Shown: piece after piece, positions 19,514 to 29,124 of the stretch
Position numbering within the stretch: the first letter of the stretch is position 1
Layout: every line of letters starts with the position of its first letter
Assembly: GCF_003046795.1 (NCBI RefSeq)
Contig: NZ_PZKN01000007.1
Coordinates: 62,001-126,000 of the forward strand
Origin: Desulfonatronum sp. SC1
GTDB taxonomy: Bacteria > Desulfobacterota > Desulfovibrionia > Desulfovibrionales > Desulfonatronaceae
Length of the DNA stretch: 64,000 nucleotides
Direction of reading: 5' to 3'
Notes under the pieces: model-generated
Told to the model about the DNA's origin: nothing
The model's input: the letters and a program-made list of their open reading frames with translations, nothing else
Databases searched by the model: none
Program-made: the position numbers and the translations under genes

Positions 19514-19939
19514 ATGCGCGTTCTGGGCATCGACTATGGAATAAAAAGGGTGGGCTTGGCCCTGAGCGACGGCCTGGGGCTTCTGGCCTACCCGTACGCG
19601 ACCCTGGAGCGGACCACCAGGGAGCGGCTTTTCTCCGGCCTGCTGGCCATCGTGGCCAGGGAAGGAATCCAGACCATCGTCCTCGGTCTGCCCCGAGCCC
19701 TGAACGGCCAGGAGACGGAAACCACCCGTCAGGTCCGGAACTTCGCCCAGAGCCTGCGCCGCCGGACGGACGTCCCGGTGGTGTTTCAGGACGAAGCCTT
19801 CAGCTCGCTGGAGGCCGAGCGCAACCTGCGCGAGGGGAGCCGTCGCGGCCGAAAGATCAAGGCCGTGCTCGACCAGCAGGCCGCCGTCGTCATCCTCAAC
19901 GACTACCTGGAATGCTCCAGACAGTCTCAACTCCCTTGA
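19514..19939 (+). CDS. ruvX: RuvX/YqgF pre-16S rRNA nuclease
   Basis: A 141-residue RNase H-like protein of the YqgF family, which processes the 5' end of 16S rRNA and was earlier called a putative Holliday junction resolvase. The family motifs are 'LGIDYGIKRVGLALSD' near the start, 'IVLGLPRALNG' and 'FQDEAFSSLEAE', and the C-terminal 'DQQAAVVILNDYL' carries the last catalytic Asp. The ATG (19514) is chosen because the family starts directly at 'MRVLGIDYG'; a GTG seven codons upstream is possible. Confidence 0.93.
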   Translation: MRVLGIDYGIKRVGLALSDGLGLLAYPYATLERTTRERLFSGLLAIVAREGIQTIVLGLPRALNGQETETTRQVRNFAQSLRRRTDVPVVFQDEAFSSLEAERNLREGSRRGRKIKAVLDQQAAVVILNDYLECSRQSQLP

Positions 19940-19967
19940 ACCTGATCGGAAAAGACAAGGAGGCGTC

Positions 19968-20057
19968 ATGGAAACCATTCTGTCCTCGTTATTCATCATC
20001 CTGGTCGTGGTCGTCTTCGCGTTTATCATGCGCAAAGGCGGCGGCTTCTCCGGCTGA
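19968..20057 (+). CDS. Small single-span membrane protein, 29 aa
   Basis: A short frame of 29 residues beginning METILSS, followed by a hydrophobic segment of about 17 residues (LFIILVVVVFAFIM) and a Lys/Gly-rich tail RKGGGFSG. An excellent AAGGAGG ribosome-binding site lies 5 nt before the ATG. Length and architecture are those of bacterial small transmembrane proteins; no family could be recognised. It lies 28 nt after ruvX in the same direction. Confidence 0.6.
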   Translation: METILSSLFIILVVVVFAFIMRKGGGFSG

Positions 20058-20252
20058 GGTCCGGCCAGGGGCTGCGGTACGCAGCCGAAGAAGCCGGAGC
20101 CGGAGCAGCGAAAAGCAAAAGAGCGGCGGAAAAAGTAAGGGGGAAAGCGTAACGACGGGTACATGGCGGCGTCTCGACATATGACGAAGAAAGGATGAAA
20201 AAAGCACTTGCCAAGTTCCGAACAATTCTTTAGGTATTCCTTTTTTCAAGCA

Positions 20253-20344
20253 GGAGAGGTGTCCGAGCTGGCCGAAGGAGCACGATTGGAAATCGTGTGT
20301 ACGCTAACCCCGTACCGAGAGTTCGAATCTCTCCCTCTCCGCCA
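20253..20344 (+). tRNA. tRNA-Ser (anticodon GGA)
   Basis: The acceptor stem GGAGAGG (20253-20259) pairs with CCTCTCC (20334-20340), the anticodon loop reads GGA, a long variable arm of the class II type is present, the T-loop GTTCGAATC is intact, and GCCA is encoded at the 3' end. A terminator follows at 20359. Confidence 0.97.
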
Positions 20345-20358
20345 TTCCCGCATATGTT

Positions 20359-20384
20359 AGCCCCCGGAAACGGGGGCTTTTTTT
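20359..20384 (+). terminator. Terminator of tRNA-Ser
   Basis: Perfect 8-bp stem AGCCCCCG/CGGGGGCT with a GAAA tetraloop followed by a run of T residues, 14 nt downstream of the tRNA end. Confidence 0.9.
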
Positions 20385-20460
20385 GTCTTTGCCCTTGTCG
20401 TCCGCGAAGCGTCCGGCACTTGGGTAGGCATTGGAATTTGAAAAAAACATGCAAAAACGC

Positions 20461-20489
20461 TTGACACATTCCAGCGGTTTTCATTATTG
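20461..20489 (+). promoter_or_regulatory. Candidate promoter of the aromatic operon
   Basis: A perfect TTGACA at 20461-20466 is followed after 17 nt by a weak -10 (TTATTG, 20484-20489; CATTAT is two bases upstream). Transcription from here would start close to 20495, only a few bases before the leader peptide ATG, so the leader may be translated from a very short 5' end. Confidence 0.5.
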
Positions 20490-20498
20490 ACCTTCTCC

Positions 20499-20603
20499 AT
20501 GCATTCCTCCACCACCTTCCTCACCACGAACTTTTATTTTGGTTTTTTTTATTTTTGGCGTGGTTTGGCCTGTGGTCAGAGGGAAGCGGTGTATCCGAAA
20601 TAG
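20499..20603 (+). CDS. Aromatic-rich leader peptide, 34 aa (attenuator)
   Basis: A 34-codon frame starts at ATG 20499 and ends at TAG 20601-20603. Codons 12-20 (20532-20558) read F-Y-F-G-F-F-Y-F-W, eight aromatic residues in nine, and a further Tyr lies near the end. Such a run directly ahead of an aromatic amino acid operon is the hallmark of a ribosome-mediated attenuation leader, as in the pheA and trp leaders of enterobacteria. It has no clear Shine-Dalgarno sequence; with the promoter at 20461 it may be leaderless. Its product is not expected to have a function of its own. Confidence 0.75.
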   Translation: MHSSTTFLTTNFYFGFFYFWRGLACGQREAVYPK

Positions 20604-20666
20604 CAGGAAACTCTATCAAAACCGCTCTCAAAGGGCCGCAGGCAAACCGCCGGCGGCCCTTTTTTT
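20568..20666 (+). promoter_or_regulatory. Transcription attenuator: antiterminator versus terminator
   Basis: The terminator is the stem 20631-20643 with 20649-20661 (8-bp GC-rich core AGGGCCGC/GCGGCCCT plus three inner pairs) followed by T residues to 20666. Its left arm can instead pair with 20568-20577 (GCCTGTGGTC) against 20634-20643 over ten pairs, two of them G-U. The two structures are mutually exclusive. The competing segment starts ten bases after the aromatic codon run, so a ribosome stalled for lack of charged Phe, Tyr or Trp tRNA would favour the antiterminator. A further hairpin 20585-20590/20621-20626 lies between. Confidence 0.72.
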
Positions 20667-20735
20667 ATGGCTGAATCGGCGGAAGCGACCCCCAGGGACA
20701 ACACCAGGCGACATTGCCGGGGGAGGGGAACGATC

Positions 20736-21539
20736 ATGCAGAACATGCACTTGGGCAAAGCCGTCCGTCTGGAACGGATTTTTAACCGCAACACGGGCCG
20801 GACCATCGTCGTACCCATGGATCATGGGGTCAGCGTGGGGCCCATCGACGGGCTGGTGGACATGCGCGACGCCATCAACGGGGTGGCCGAGGGCGGAGCC
20901 AACGCCATCATCCTGCACAAGGGGCTGGTGCGCTGCTCCCACCGGGGCAAGGGGGCGGACATCGGGTTGATCGTCCACCTCTCGGCCAGCACATCCCTGT
21001 CGCCCTTTCCCAACGCCAAGACCCTTGTGGGCACGGTGGAGGATGCCATCAAGCTGGGCGCGGACGCGGTCAGCCTGCACGTCAATCTGGGCGATGAAAC
21101 CGAGCGCGACATGCTGGAGCAGATGGGCCAGGTGACCACCAAGGCCATGGATTGGGGCATGCCGGTGCTTGCCATGGTCTACGCCCGGGGGCCGAAAGTC
21201 GGCAACGAATACGACCCGGATGTGGTGGCCCAGTGCGCCAGGGTGGGCGTGGAATTGGGCGCGGACGTGGTCAAGGTGCCGTACACCGGCAGCGTGGAGT
21301 CCTTCCGCAAGGTGGTGGACGGCTGCTGCGTGCCGGTGGTGATCGCCGGCGGGCCGAAGCTGGACAGCAGCGAGGACCTGGTGCGCATGGTCTACGACAG
21401 TTTGCAAGCCGGCGGCGCGGGCTTGTCCATCGGCCGGAATATCTTTCAGGCCGCCCAGCCGGCCCGGCTGGTCCAGGCCCTGCACGGCATCGTCCATGAC
21501 GATTGGGAAGTGGCCCAGGCCATGGAACTGTTACAGTAG
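20736..21539 (+). CDS. 2-amino-3,7-dideoxy-D-threo-hept-6-ulosonate synthase (AroA')
   Basis: A 267-residue DeoC/FbaB-type aldolase. The motifs '[15 protein letters not shown]', 'ILHKGLVR', 'VSLHVNLG', 'MVYARGP', 'VKVPYTGS', 'VIAGGPK' and '[10 protein letters not shown]' are those of the archaeal ADH synthase (MJ0400 type); the Lys of 'VKVPYTG' is the expected Schiff base. The enzyme replaces DAHP synthase by making ADH from aspartate semialdehyde and a ketohexose phosphate. ATG 20736 has GGGGGAGGGGA upstream; the in-frame ATG at 20667 lies inside the terminator T-run and is not favoured. First enzyme gene of the attenuated aromatic operon. Confidence 0.93.
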   Translation: MQNMHLGKAVRLERIFNRNTGRTIVVPMDHGVSVGPIDGLVDMRDAINGVAEGGANAIILHKGLVRCSHRGKGADIGLIVHLSASTSLSPFPNAKTLVGTVEDAIKLGADAVSLHVNLGDETERDMLEQMGQVTTKAMDWGMPVLAMVYARGPKVGNEYDPDVVAQCARVGVELGADVVKVPYTGSVESFRKVVDGCCVPVVIAGGPKLDSSEDLVRMVYDSLQAGGAGLSIGRNIFQAAQPARLVQALHGIVHDDWEVAQAMELLQ

Positions 21540-21548
21540 GAGAGCATC

Positions 21549-22520
21549 ATGATCCAAGTTTGGTTCAAGGCCGTACCCTTTGACAAGACCGCCGTGACTC
21601 TGGCCCTGGAATCCGGCGTGGACGCTCTGATCGCCCCGGCGGACAAGGTTGATGAGGTCAAGGCCCTGGGGCGGGTGGTGGTTTTCGCCGAGGACGAGGT
21701 GGACGCGATCCGGCTGGAGAGCAAGGCCGACGAGGAAGCCGCGACGCGTTGCCTGCGCTCCCAGGGCAAGGTGCTGCTGCGTCTGGGCTGGGAGATCATT
21801 CCCGTGGAGAACATCCTGGCCCAGGGCGAAGGCCTGGGCGTGGAGGTGGCCTCCCTGGATCAGGCTCGACTGGCCGCCGGCATTCTGGAGCGGGGAGTGG
21901 ATTTCGTGGTGGTCGTGCCCGAGGCCATACATGACCTGAAGGCCATCGTGGCCGCCCTGAAGCTCTCCGAGGGCCGCCTGGAGCTGAGCACGGCCCGGAT
22001 TGACGCCATCACCCCCGTGGGGCTGGGGCATCGGGTCTGCGTGGACACCTGTTCCCTGCTGCGCACCGGCCAGGGCATGCTGGTGGGCAATTCCAGCGCC
22101 TTTACCTTTCTGGTGCATGCCGAGACCGAGGAAAATGCGTATGTCGCGGCCCGGCCCTTCCGGATCAACGCCGGCGCCGTGCATGCCTACACCCTTCTGC
22201 CGCGGAACCGGACCGCCTATCTGGGTGAAGTCGCCTCCGGACGGGAAGTGCTGATCGTCGACGCCGAGGGCCGGACATCATTGGCCGTGGTGGGCCGCTC
22301 CAAGGTGGAAATCCGGCCCTTGATCCTGATTTCCGCGACCTGCGGGGACAAAGCCGGCACAATCTTTCTGCAGAACGCGGAGACCATCCGCCTGGTCCGT
22401 CCCGATGGGACCCCGGTGAGCGTGGTGGCCCTGGTTCCGGGCGATGAAGTGCTTTGCCGGCTGGACACCGCCGGGCGCCATTTCGGCATGGCCATCAGCG
22501 AGGAGATCAGCGAAGCATGA
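21549..22520 (+). CDS. 3-dehydroquinate synthase II (AroB')
   Basis: A 323-residue protein of the MJ1249 family, which oxidatively deaminates ADH with NAD to give 3-dehydroquinate. Recognisable are the N-terminal TIM-like part, 'RVCVDTCSLLRTGQGMLVGNSS', 'RPFRINAGAVHAY' and 'YLGEVASGREVLIVD'. With the preceding gene it supplies the archaeal-type entry into the shikimate pathway, which is known in Desulfovibrio. TAGGAGAGCATC precedes the ATG, and the stop overlaps the pheA start. Confidence 0.94.
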   Translation: MIQVWFKAVPFDKTAVTLALESGVDALIAPADKVDEVKALGRVVVFAEDEVDAIRLESKADEEAATRCLRSQGKVLLRLGWEIIPVENILAQGEGLGVEVASLDQARLAAGILERGVDFVVVVPEAIHDLKAIVAALKLSEGRLELSTARIDAITPVGLGHRVCVDTCSLLRTGQGMLVGNSSAFTFLVHAETEENAYVAARPFRINAGAVHAYTLLPRNRTAYLGEVASGREVLIVDAEGRTSLAVVGRSKVEIRPLILISATCGDKAGTIFLQNAETIRLVRPDGTPVSVVALVPGDEVLCRLDTAGRHFGMAISEEISEA

Positions 22521-23650
22521 GCCCGAACCATTCCGACCCGTCCGAACTGTCGCCCGAGGCCCAGGCCCGCATGGCCGAGCTGCGTCACGGCATCGACGCC
22601 ATTGACCAGGAACTGCTGACCACCCTCAACCGCCGGGCCGCACTGAGCCTGGAAGTGGGGCGGATCAAGCGCGATTCACGGGACATCATTTTCAAACCGT
22701 TCCGGGAAAAGGAACTGCTGACCAGCCTGGCCGCGGCCAACCCCGGCCCGCTCCCGGAAGAGCATCTGCGCAACATCTACCGGGAAATTCTCTCTTCTTC
22801 CCGGCGGCTGCAGCGGCCTCAGACCATCGTCTATCTCGGCCCGGAAGGCACCTTTTCCTACTTCGCCGGGGTGGAATACCTGGGTCACAGCGCGGAATTC
22901 CAGCCCAAACCGACCCTGCACGAGGTTTTTCAGGCCGTGGTGGCCCGTGAGGCCGAGCTGGGGGTGATTCCCCTGGAAAATTCCCTGCAAGGCACCGTGG
23001 GCCAGAGCCTGGACCTGTTCCTGCAATTCGAGGTCCACGTCCAGGCGGAAATCTATTGCAAGATCAGCCACGCCCTGCTCTCCACGGCCAGCCAACTGGC
23101 CGACGTGAACACGGTTTACTCCCATCCCCAGGCCCTGGAGCAGTGCTCGACCTGGCTGCGTTCCCACCTGCCCACGGCCCGGATCGTGCCCGCAGAAAGC
23201 ACGGCCGCCGCCGGTCGCCGGGTGTTGGAGGAGCCGAACAGCGCGGCCATCGGCCACGTCCGCATGGGCCGGATGCTCGGCCTGACCGCCTTGGCCCGGC
23301 GGATCGAGGACCAGCCTGACAACTGGACCCGTTTTTTGGTCATCGGCTCCCTTCCCGCCGGCGCCGGAAACCAAGACAAGACGTCCATCCTGTTCACCCT
23401 GCCGGACAAACCCGGCGCCCTGGCCGCGGTCCTGAACCTGCTGGCCCGGGAAGGCATCAACATGAAAAAGCTTGAATCCCGGCCCTTTCGCGGCGAAAAA
23501 TGGAAGTACGTCTTTTTCGTGGATCTGGAATGCGACGTCAGTCGCCAGGAATATCAACAGGTCCTGGCCGACCTGCGCGACAACTGCCACACCCTGCGCA
23601 TCCTCGGCAGCTACCCGTCCGGGCCGTATCTGGACGTCAGTGAAGGGTGA
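22517..23650 (+). CDS. pheA: Chorismate mutase / prephenate dehydratase (P-protein)
   Basis: A 377-residue bifunctional enzyme for phenylalanine synthesis. The N-terminal chorismate mutase (LRHGIDAIDQELLTTLNRR, residues about 20-105) is followed by the prephenate dehydratase domain (YLGPEGTFSY, 'GVIPLENSLQGTVG') and a C-terminal ACT domain for feedback control (residues about 300-370, 'PGALAAVLNLLAREGINMKKLESRP', typical GALA- and ESRP-type motifs). The start overlaps the upstream stop by four bases (ATGA), giving translational coupling. The dehydratase Thr-x-Arg region is 'NWTRFLVI'. Confidence 0.96.
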   Translation: MSPNHSDPSELSPEAQARMAELRHGIDAIDQELLTTLNRRAALSLEVGRIKRDSRDIIFKPFREKELLTSLAAANPGPLPEEHLRNIYREILSSSRRLQRPQTIVYLGPEGTFSYFAGVEYLGHSAEFQPKPTLHEVFQAVVAREAELGVIPLENSLQGTVGQSLDLFLQFEVHVQAEIYCKISHALLSTASQLADVNTVYSHPQALEQCSTWLRSHLPTARIVPAESTAAAGRRVLEEPNSAAIGHVRMGRMLGLTALARRIEDQPDNWTRFLVIGSLPAGAGNQDKTSILFTLPDKPGALAAVLNLLAREGINMKKLESRPFRGEKWKYVFFVDLECDVSRQEYQQVLADLRDNCHTLRILGSYPSGPYLDVSEG

Positions 23651-23685
23651 GCTTTTCACTTCTCAATCTTTTTCAGGAACAATCT

Positions 23686-25047
23686 ATGCCGACCCCCGTC
23701 ATCCTCCAGGCCCCGGCCTCCAAGTCCCTCTCCCACCGTGCCCTGATCGCCGCGGCTTTGGCCCCTGGTCAGTCCCATTTGAGCAATGTTCTGGAAAGCG
23801 AGGATCTGGAGCGGACCCGGGATATTTTGGCCCGGGCCTCGGCCCTGATTGAGCGCGGCGACCCCGGCAAGTACGCGGTTTCGGGCATGCCGCGCGGCCC
23901 GCTGGGCCGACAGCGCCAGGACGACCAGGAGCCGCTGGTCATGGACGTGGGCGAGTCCGGGACCACCTGTCGGTTGCTGACCGCGGTACTGGCCGCCGGG
24001 CATGGGTCATTTCGGATCCAGGGCCGGGGAAAGATGCACAGTCGGCCCATAGCCAGCCTGGTCACGGCTTTGATTTCCCAGGGGATCGAGGTGGAATATC
24101 AGGAGCAGCCGGGCTGCCCACCTTTGCTCCTGCATGCCACCGGACTGCCCGGAGGCGAGGTGACCATCGACCTGGACGAATCCAGCCAGTACCTTTCCGG
24201 TCTGCTCCTGGCGGCGCCCTTGGCCCGTGCGGTCATGACCATTTTGGTGGGCGGGAGCAAGGTGGTTTCCTGGCCGTATGTCGGTTTGACCCTGGACATC
24301 ATGGAACGATTCGGCGTTCGCTTCCAGGTGCAGACCCTGCACCATGAACGCTGGATGGACGTGGACTGGCGCGAGCCCGGCGAGATTGCTCCGGGCCGGT
24401 TGCGCATCCGGGTGCAGCCCGGCGCGTACCAGGCCAGGGACATGGCCGTGGAGGGGGACTGGAGCAACGCCTCCTATTTCCTGGCCGCCGGGGCCCTGAG
24501 CGCCGTTCCGGTGGGGCTGCGCGGCCTGAATCCCGAGTCTCTTCAGGGCGACCGGGCCATCGTGGACATCCTGGCCCGGATGGGGGCCGTGGTGTCTTGG
24601 GATCAAGATCAAGTGACCGTGGTCGGCGGCGAGCTGCGCGGCGTGGACCTGGACATGGGCGCCTGCCCGGACCTGGTGCCCACGGTGGGCGCGGTGGCGG
24701 CCCAGGCCAAGGGGGCGACCACGATTCGCAACGTGGCCCATTTGCGGATCAAGGAAAGCGACCGCCTGGACGCGGTGGTCACGGAGCTGGCCCGAATCGG
24801 AGCCGGGACCACCGCCTTGGAGGACGGGCTGCGGATCGAACCGGCTCCGCTTCCCGTTGGCAAACGCCTTGCCTTCAAGACCTACGCGGACCATCGCCTG
24901 GCCATGAGTCTGTCCCTGCTGGAACTGGGCGGCGTCGGCGTGGACCTGGATCAACCCGGCTGCGTGGCCAAGTCCTTTCCGGAGTTCTGGACGCGGTGGG
25001 ATGAGCTGAAAGCCGGCCTTGCCGGCGCGGGACGGGCAGCGGCGTGA
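23686..25047 (+). CDS. aroA: 3-phosphoshikimate 1-carboxyvinyltransferase (EPSP synthase)
   Basis: A 453-residue EPSP synthase joining shikimate-3-phosphate and PEP. It carries the 'APASKSLSHRALIAAAL' substrate loop, 'GESGTTCRLLTA', 'DESSQYLSGLLLAAP', 'VEGDWSNASYFLAAGAL' and 'RIKESDRLDAV' and 'YADHRLAMS' motifs. The classic LxPGxxGNAGTAMR loop is altered to a shorter 'MDVGESGTTCR', a class II-like variant. The start is uncertain between ATG 23686 (AGGAAC upstream) and GTG 23647, which would overlap the pheA stop. Genes for the intermediate shikimate steps are not in the window. Confidence 0.94.
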   Translation: MPTPVILQAPASKSLSHRALIAAALAPGQSHLSNVLESEDLERTRDILARASALIERGDPGKYAVSGMPRGPLGRQRQDDQEPLVMDVGESGTTCRLLTAVLAAGHGSFRIQGRGKMHSRPIASLVTALISQGIEVEYQEQPGCPPLLLHATGLPGGEVTIDLDESSQYLSGLLLAAPLARAVMTILVGGSKVVSWPYVGLTLDIMERFGVRFQVQTLHHERWMDVDWREPGEIAPGRLRIRVQPGAYQARDMAVEGDWSNASYFLAAGALSAVPVGLRGLNPESLQGDRAIVDILARMGAVVSWDQDQVTVVGGELRGVDLDMGACPDLVPTVGAVAAQAKGATTIRNVAHLRIKESDRLDAVVTELARIGAGTTALEDGLRIEPAPLPVGKRLAFKTYADHRLAMSLSLLELGGVGVDLDQPGCVAKSFPEFWTRWDELKAGLAGAGRAAA

Positions 25048-25841
25048 GCACGACGGGCACGCAAAATCAGGCCGGGACGATTTCCCGGTGCTGCGTGATC
25101 GGTTCTCGTGGACGGATGGGCGGTCTGTTCGTCTCCCGCCTGGGCGCCGCCGGGATCGCGGTGATCGGGCTGGATCAGCCCTTGGAGCAAGCCCGGTTGG
25201 CCGAGGTGCTGCCCGACCAGGACCTGCTGCTCCTGGCGGTTCCGGCCCCGGCCATGGAGGAAGTTCTGAGTACGTGTTGTTCGTACTGCTCTCCGGAGAC
25301 CATCGTGATGGACGTCTGCTCCGTGAAGGTCCAGCCTTTGGCCCTGATGCTCCGCCATCATCCAGGCCCAGTGGTGGGCACGCATCCCTTGTTCGGCCAG
25401 GAGCCCGGCGACGATCCTCGGGTAGCCGTGACCCCCGGCCGGGACGAGTCCGCGGCCAGGGCCGTGTCCGTACTCATGGAGCAACTGGGCTTCATCCCTT
25501 TCCTGACCACCGCGGAAATCCACGACCGGGCCATGGCCTCGGTCCAGGGGCTGAACTTCGTGACCACCTGCGCCTATCTGGCCGCTCTGGCCGGGGACGA
25601 GGAAATCCGCGACTTCCTGACCCCGTCCTTCCGCCGCCGCCTGGAAGCGGCCCGCAAGATGCTCACCGAGGACGCAGCCCTGTTCGCGGATTTGTTCGAG
25701 GCCAACCCCTACAGCCAGGACGCGGTCCGGCTGTTCCGCTCCCACCTCAACCTCGCCGCTGGCGGGGACGTGGACGTCCTGGCCCAGCGGGCAGGCTGGT
25801 GGTGGCGAAGCTCGAAGCAAGGGGGGGAGACCGGCCCGTGA
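25044..25841 (+). CDS. tyrA: Prephenate dehydrogenase
   Basis: A 265-residue enzyme of the TyrA family that makes 4-hydroxyphenylpyruvate. The Rossmann fold starts at 'CCVIGSRGRMGGLFVSRL', and 'VVGTHPLFG' and 'ATVQGLNHF'-like 'ASVQGLNFV' are the substrate-binding segments. It starts at a GTG that overlaps the aroA stop by four bases. An intrinsic terminator follows 37 nt after the stop, ending the first (attenuated) half of the aromatic cluster. Confidence 0.93.
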   Translation: MSTTGTQNQAGTISRCCVIGSRGRMGGLFVSRLGAAGIAVIGLDQPLEQARLAEVLPDQDLLLLAVPAPAMEEVLSTCCSYCSPETIVMDVCSVKVQPLALMLRHHPGPVVGTHPLFGQEPGDDPRVAVTPGRDESAARAVSVLMEQLGFIPFLTTAEIHDRAMASVQGLNFVTTCAYLAALAGDEEIRDFLTPSFRRRLEAARKMLTEDAALFADLFEANPYSQDAVRLFRSHLNLAAGGDVDVLAQRAGWWWRSSKQGGETGP

Positions 25842-25878
25842 GTCCAGGTGCATCCAGAGTGTGCCGAAGATAAGAAAG

Positions 25879-25909
25879 CCGCTTCTCCCCCAGGGAGGGC
25901 GGTTTTTTT
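25879..25909 (+). terminator. Terminator between tyrA and trpE
   Basis: Stem CCGC-CTCCC (25879-25889) against GGGAG-GCGG (25893-25902) with a small internal loop, followed by seven T residues. It separates the tyrA and trpE halves of the cluster. Confidence 0.85.
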
Positions 25910-25923
25910 GTTGGGGGTTCAGC

Positions 25924-26049
25924 GGTTCACGGTTCAGCGGTTCAACGGTTGGGGAGGAATTGCTAAACCGTGAACCACTGAACACTGAACAGTGAACAGT
26001 GAACAATGAGCAATGAACAGTGAACAGTGAACAGTGAACAGTGAACAGT
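25924..26049. repeat. Inverted repeat plus 7-bp tandem repeat array before trpE
   Basis: An 11-bp perfect inverted repeat (GGTTCACGGTT at 25924-25934, AACCGTGAACC at 25966-25976) is followed by ten 7-bp units of consensus GAACAGT from 25980 to 26049, eight of them exact or with one change. The tract ends 27 nt before the trpE ATG. Arrays of this kind are prone to slippage. No leader peptide or second attenuator could be seen in the interval. Confidence 0.88.
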
Positions 26050-26076
26050 GAACCAAAAACAACCAAAGGAGCCATC

Positions 26077-27487
<1,411 letters not shown>

Positions 27488-27507
<20 letters not shown>

Positions 27508-28114
27508 CTACGACTCGTTCACCTTCAATCTGGTCCAGGCCTTTCAGGTTCTGGGCCGTTTCCCCCATGTGGTCCGCAACGACCAGCCGGAGTTGCTGGG
27601 CTTGGCGAGCAGTCCGGAGTTGGAGGCCGTGGTCATTTCTCCGGGGCCGAGCCGACCCGAACAGGCGGGGCTTTGCCTGGAATTCCTGGAGCTGCTGCCC
27701 ACTACCGTGCCAGTGTTGGGCATTTGTCTGGGACATCAGATTTTGGGACATCATGCAGGGGCCTCGGTGGTGGTGGGTGAGCGGATCATGCACGGCAAGA
27801 CCTCTCCGGTTCGGCATACTGGCGAAGGCTTGTTCGCCGGGCTGCCCCAGCCCATGGAGTGCGGGCGCTACCATTCCCTGCTGGTCCGGGTGGAGGAAGC
27901 GCCGAAGCTGCTGGAGCGCACGGCCTGGACGGAAGATGGTAAGGGCGATGGCGATGGCGAAGACGAGGTCATGGGGCTGCGCTACACGGACCGGCCCTGG
28001 GCCGGGGTGCAGTTTCATCCGGAGTCCATTCTGACCCCGGAGGGCCCAAAGCTTTTGGAGAATTTTCTGAAGATGCACGCCTTAACCGCTGAACCCGGAG
28101 GTAAGAGCCAATGA
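27488..28114 (+). CDS. trpG: Anthranilate synthase component II (glutamine amidotransferase)
   Basis: A 208-residue class I amidotransferase that supplies ammonia to TrpE. The catalytic Cys lies in 'GICLGHQILG', the His/Glu pair in 'VQFHPESILTP', and the N-terminus 'LLIDNYDSFTFNLVQ' is typical. It is not fused to trpD. The gene starts 20 nt inside trpE and its stop overlaps the trpD ATG, so the three are coupled. Confidence 0.97.
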
Positions 28115-29124
28115 CCACGCGTATCAGCGACATCCTTGAACAACTGGCCCGCAGGCAGCCGCTGACCGACGTGCAGGCGGACCAGATGTTCAACGCCCTG
28201 CTTCTGGGCGAGTTGAGCCAGGCCCAGGCCGGGGCCTTTCTGATGGGCTTGCGGGCCAAGGGCGAGGACTCCACGGATTTGGCCGCCGGGGTGCGGGCCG
28301 GGCTGGCCCATGCCCGTCAGATTCCCGGACTTTCCGGGCCGCGGATCGACACCTGCGGCACCGGGGGTGACAATGCCCACAGCTTCAACTGCTCCACGGC
28401 CGTGGCTCTGTTTCTGGCCGAACTGGGCTATCAGGTGGTCAAGCACGGCAATCGAGCCGTGTCCTCCTCCTGCGGCAGCGCGGACGTGCTGGAAGCCCTG
28501 GGCGTGCCCCTGGAGACGAACCCCGAGGACGTGGCCGGACGGCTGGCCGTCGGCAAGTTCGTCTTCCTCTTCGCTCCGGCCTACCACCCGGCCTTCAGGC
28601 ACATCATGCCCGTGCGCCGGGATCTGGGCATCCGAACCTTGTTCAATCTGATGGGACCGCTGCTCAACCCGGCCCGGCCCACCCATCAGCTCATCGGCGT
28701 GGGCGATCCGGAGGCCCTGTTCACCATGGGCGAGGCCCTGCTGCTCACCGGGGTGGAGCGAGCCCTGGTGGTCCACGGGGCCGGAGGGTTCGACGAGCTG
28801 ACCACCTTTGGCCCGGCCCGCTGCTATCTGGTCAAGGACGGGATCATGGAAAAGACGGCCATCAATCCGGAACGGCTGGGCTTTGACCGTCATGCGCCGG
28901 AGGACGTGGCGGTCCGGGACAAGGACCATGCCGTGGGCGTGCTGCGGGAAATTCTTGGCGGCGACGGCCCAAAGGCCATGGTCCAGATGGCGGCCCTGAA
29001 TCTGGCGGCCTGCCTTTTTCTGCTGGAAGAGGGCAAGACCCTGGTGGAATGCGCGGATTTGGCCCGGGCCGCGATGAAGCGGGGCGTGAGCGGCCGGGTA
29101 CTCCATGGGGGACTCCATGGGTAG
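28111..29124 (+). CDS. trpD: Anthranilate phosphoribosyltransferase
   Basis: A 337-residue TrpD that joins anthranilate and PRPP. The N-terminal helical domain is followed by the PRPP-binding signature 'DTCGTGGDNAHSFNCSTAVA', 'VKHGNRAVSSSCGSADVLEALG' (motifs GNRAVSS and GSADVLE) and 'RTLFNLMGPLLNPA'. The start overlaps the trpG stop in ATGA. Full family length with no disruption. Confidence 0.97.
   Translation: MTTRISDILEQLARRQPLTDVQADQMFNALLLGELSQAQAGAFLMGLRAKGEDSTDLAAGVRAGLAHARQIPGLSGPRIDTCGTGGDNAHSFNCSTAVALFLAELGYQVVKHGNRAVSSSCGSADVLEALGVPLETNPEDVAGRLAVGKFVFLFAPAYHPAFRHIMPVRRDLGIRTLFNLMGPLLNPARPTHQLIGVGDPEALFTMGEALLLTGVERALVVHGAGGFDELTTFGPARCYLVKDGIMEKTAINPERLGFDRHAPEDVAVRDKDHAVGVLREILGGDGPKAMVQMAALNLAACLFLLEEGKTLVECADLARAAMKRGVSGRVLHGGLHG

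Noticed and set aside
20667-20735. Upstream ATG start for the ADH synthase gene
   Set aside because: It lies at the end of the attenuator T-run with no ribosome-binding site; the extra 23 residues do not resemble the family, whereas ATG 20736 has a strong site.
25980-26049. Possible CRISPR array from regular repeats before trpE
   Set aside because: Units are only 7 bp and directly adjacent with no spacers, so this is a simple tandem repeat.
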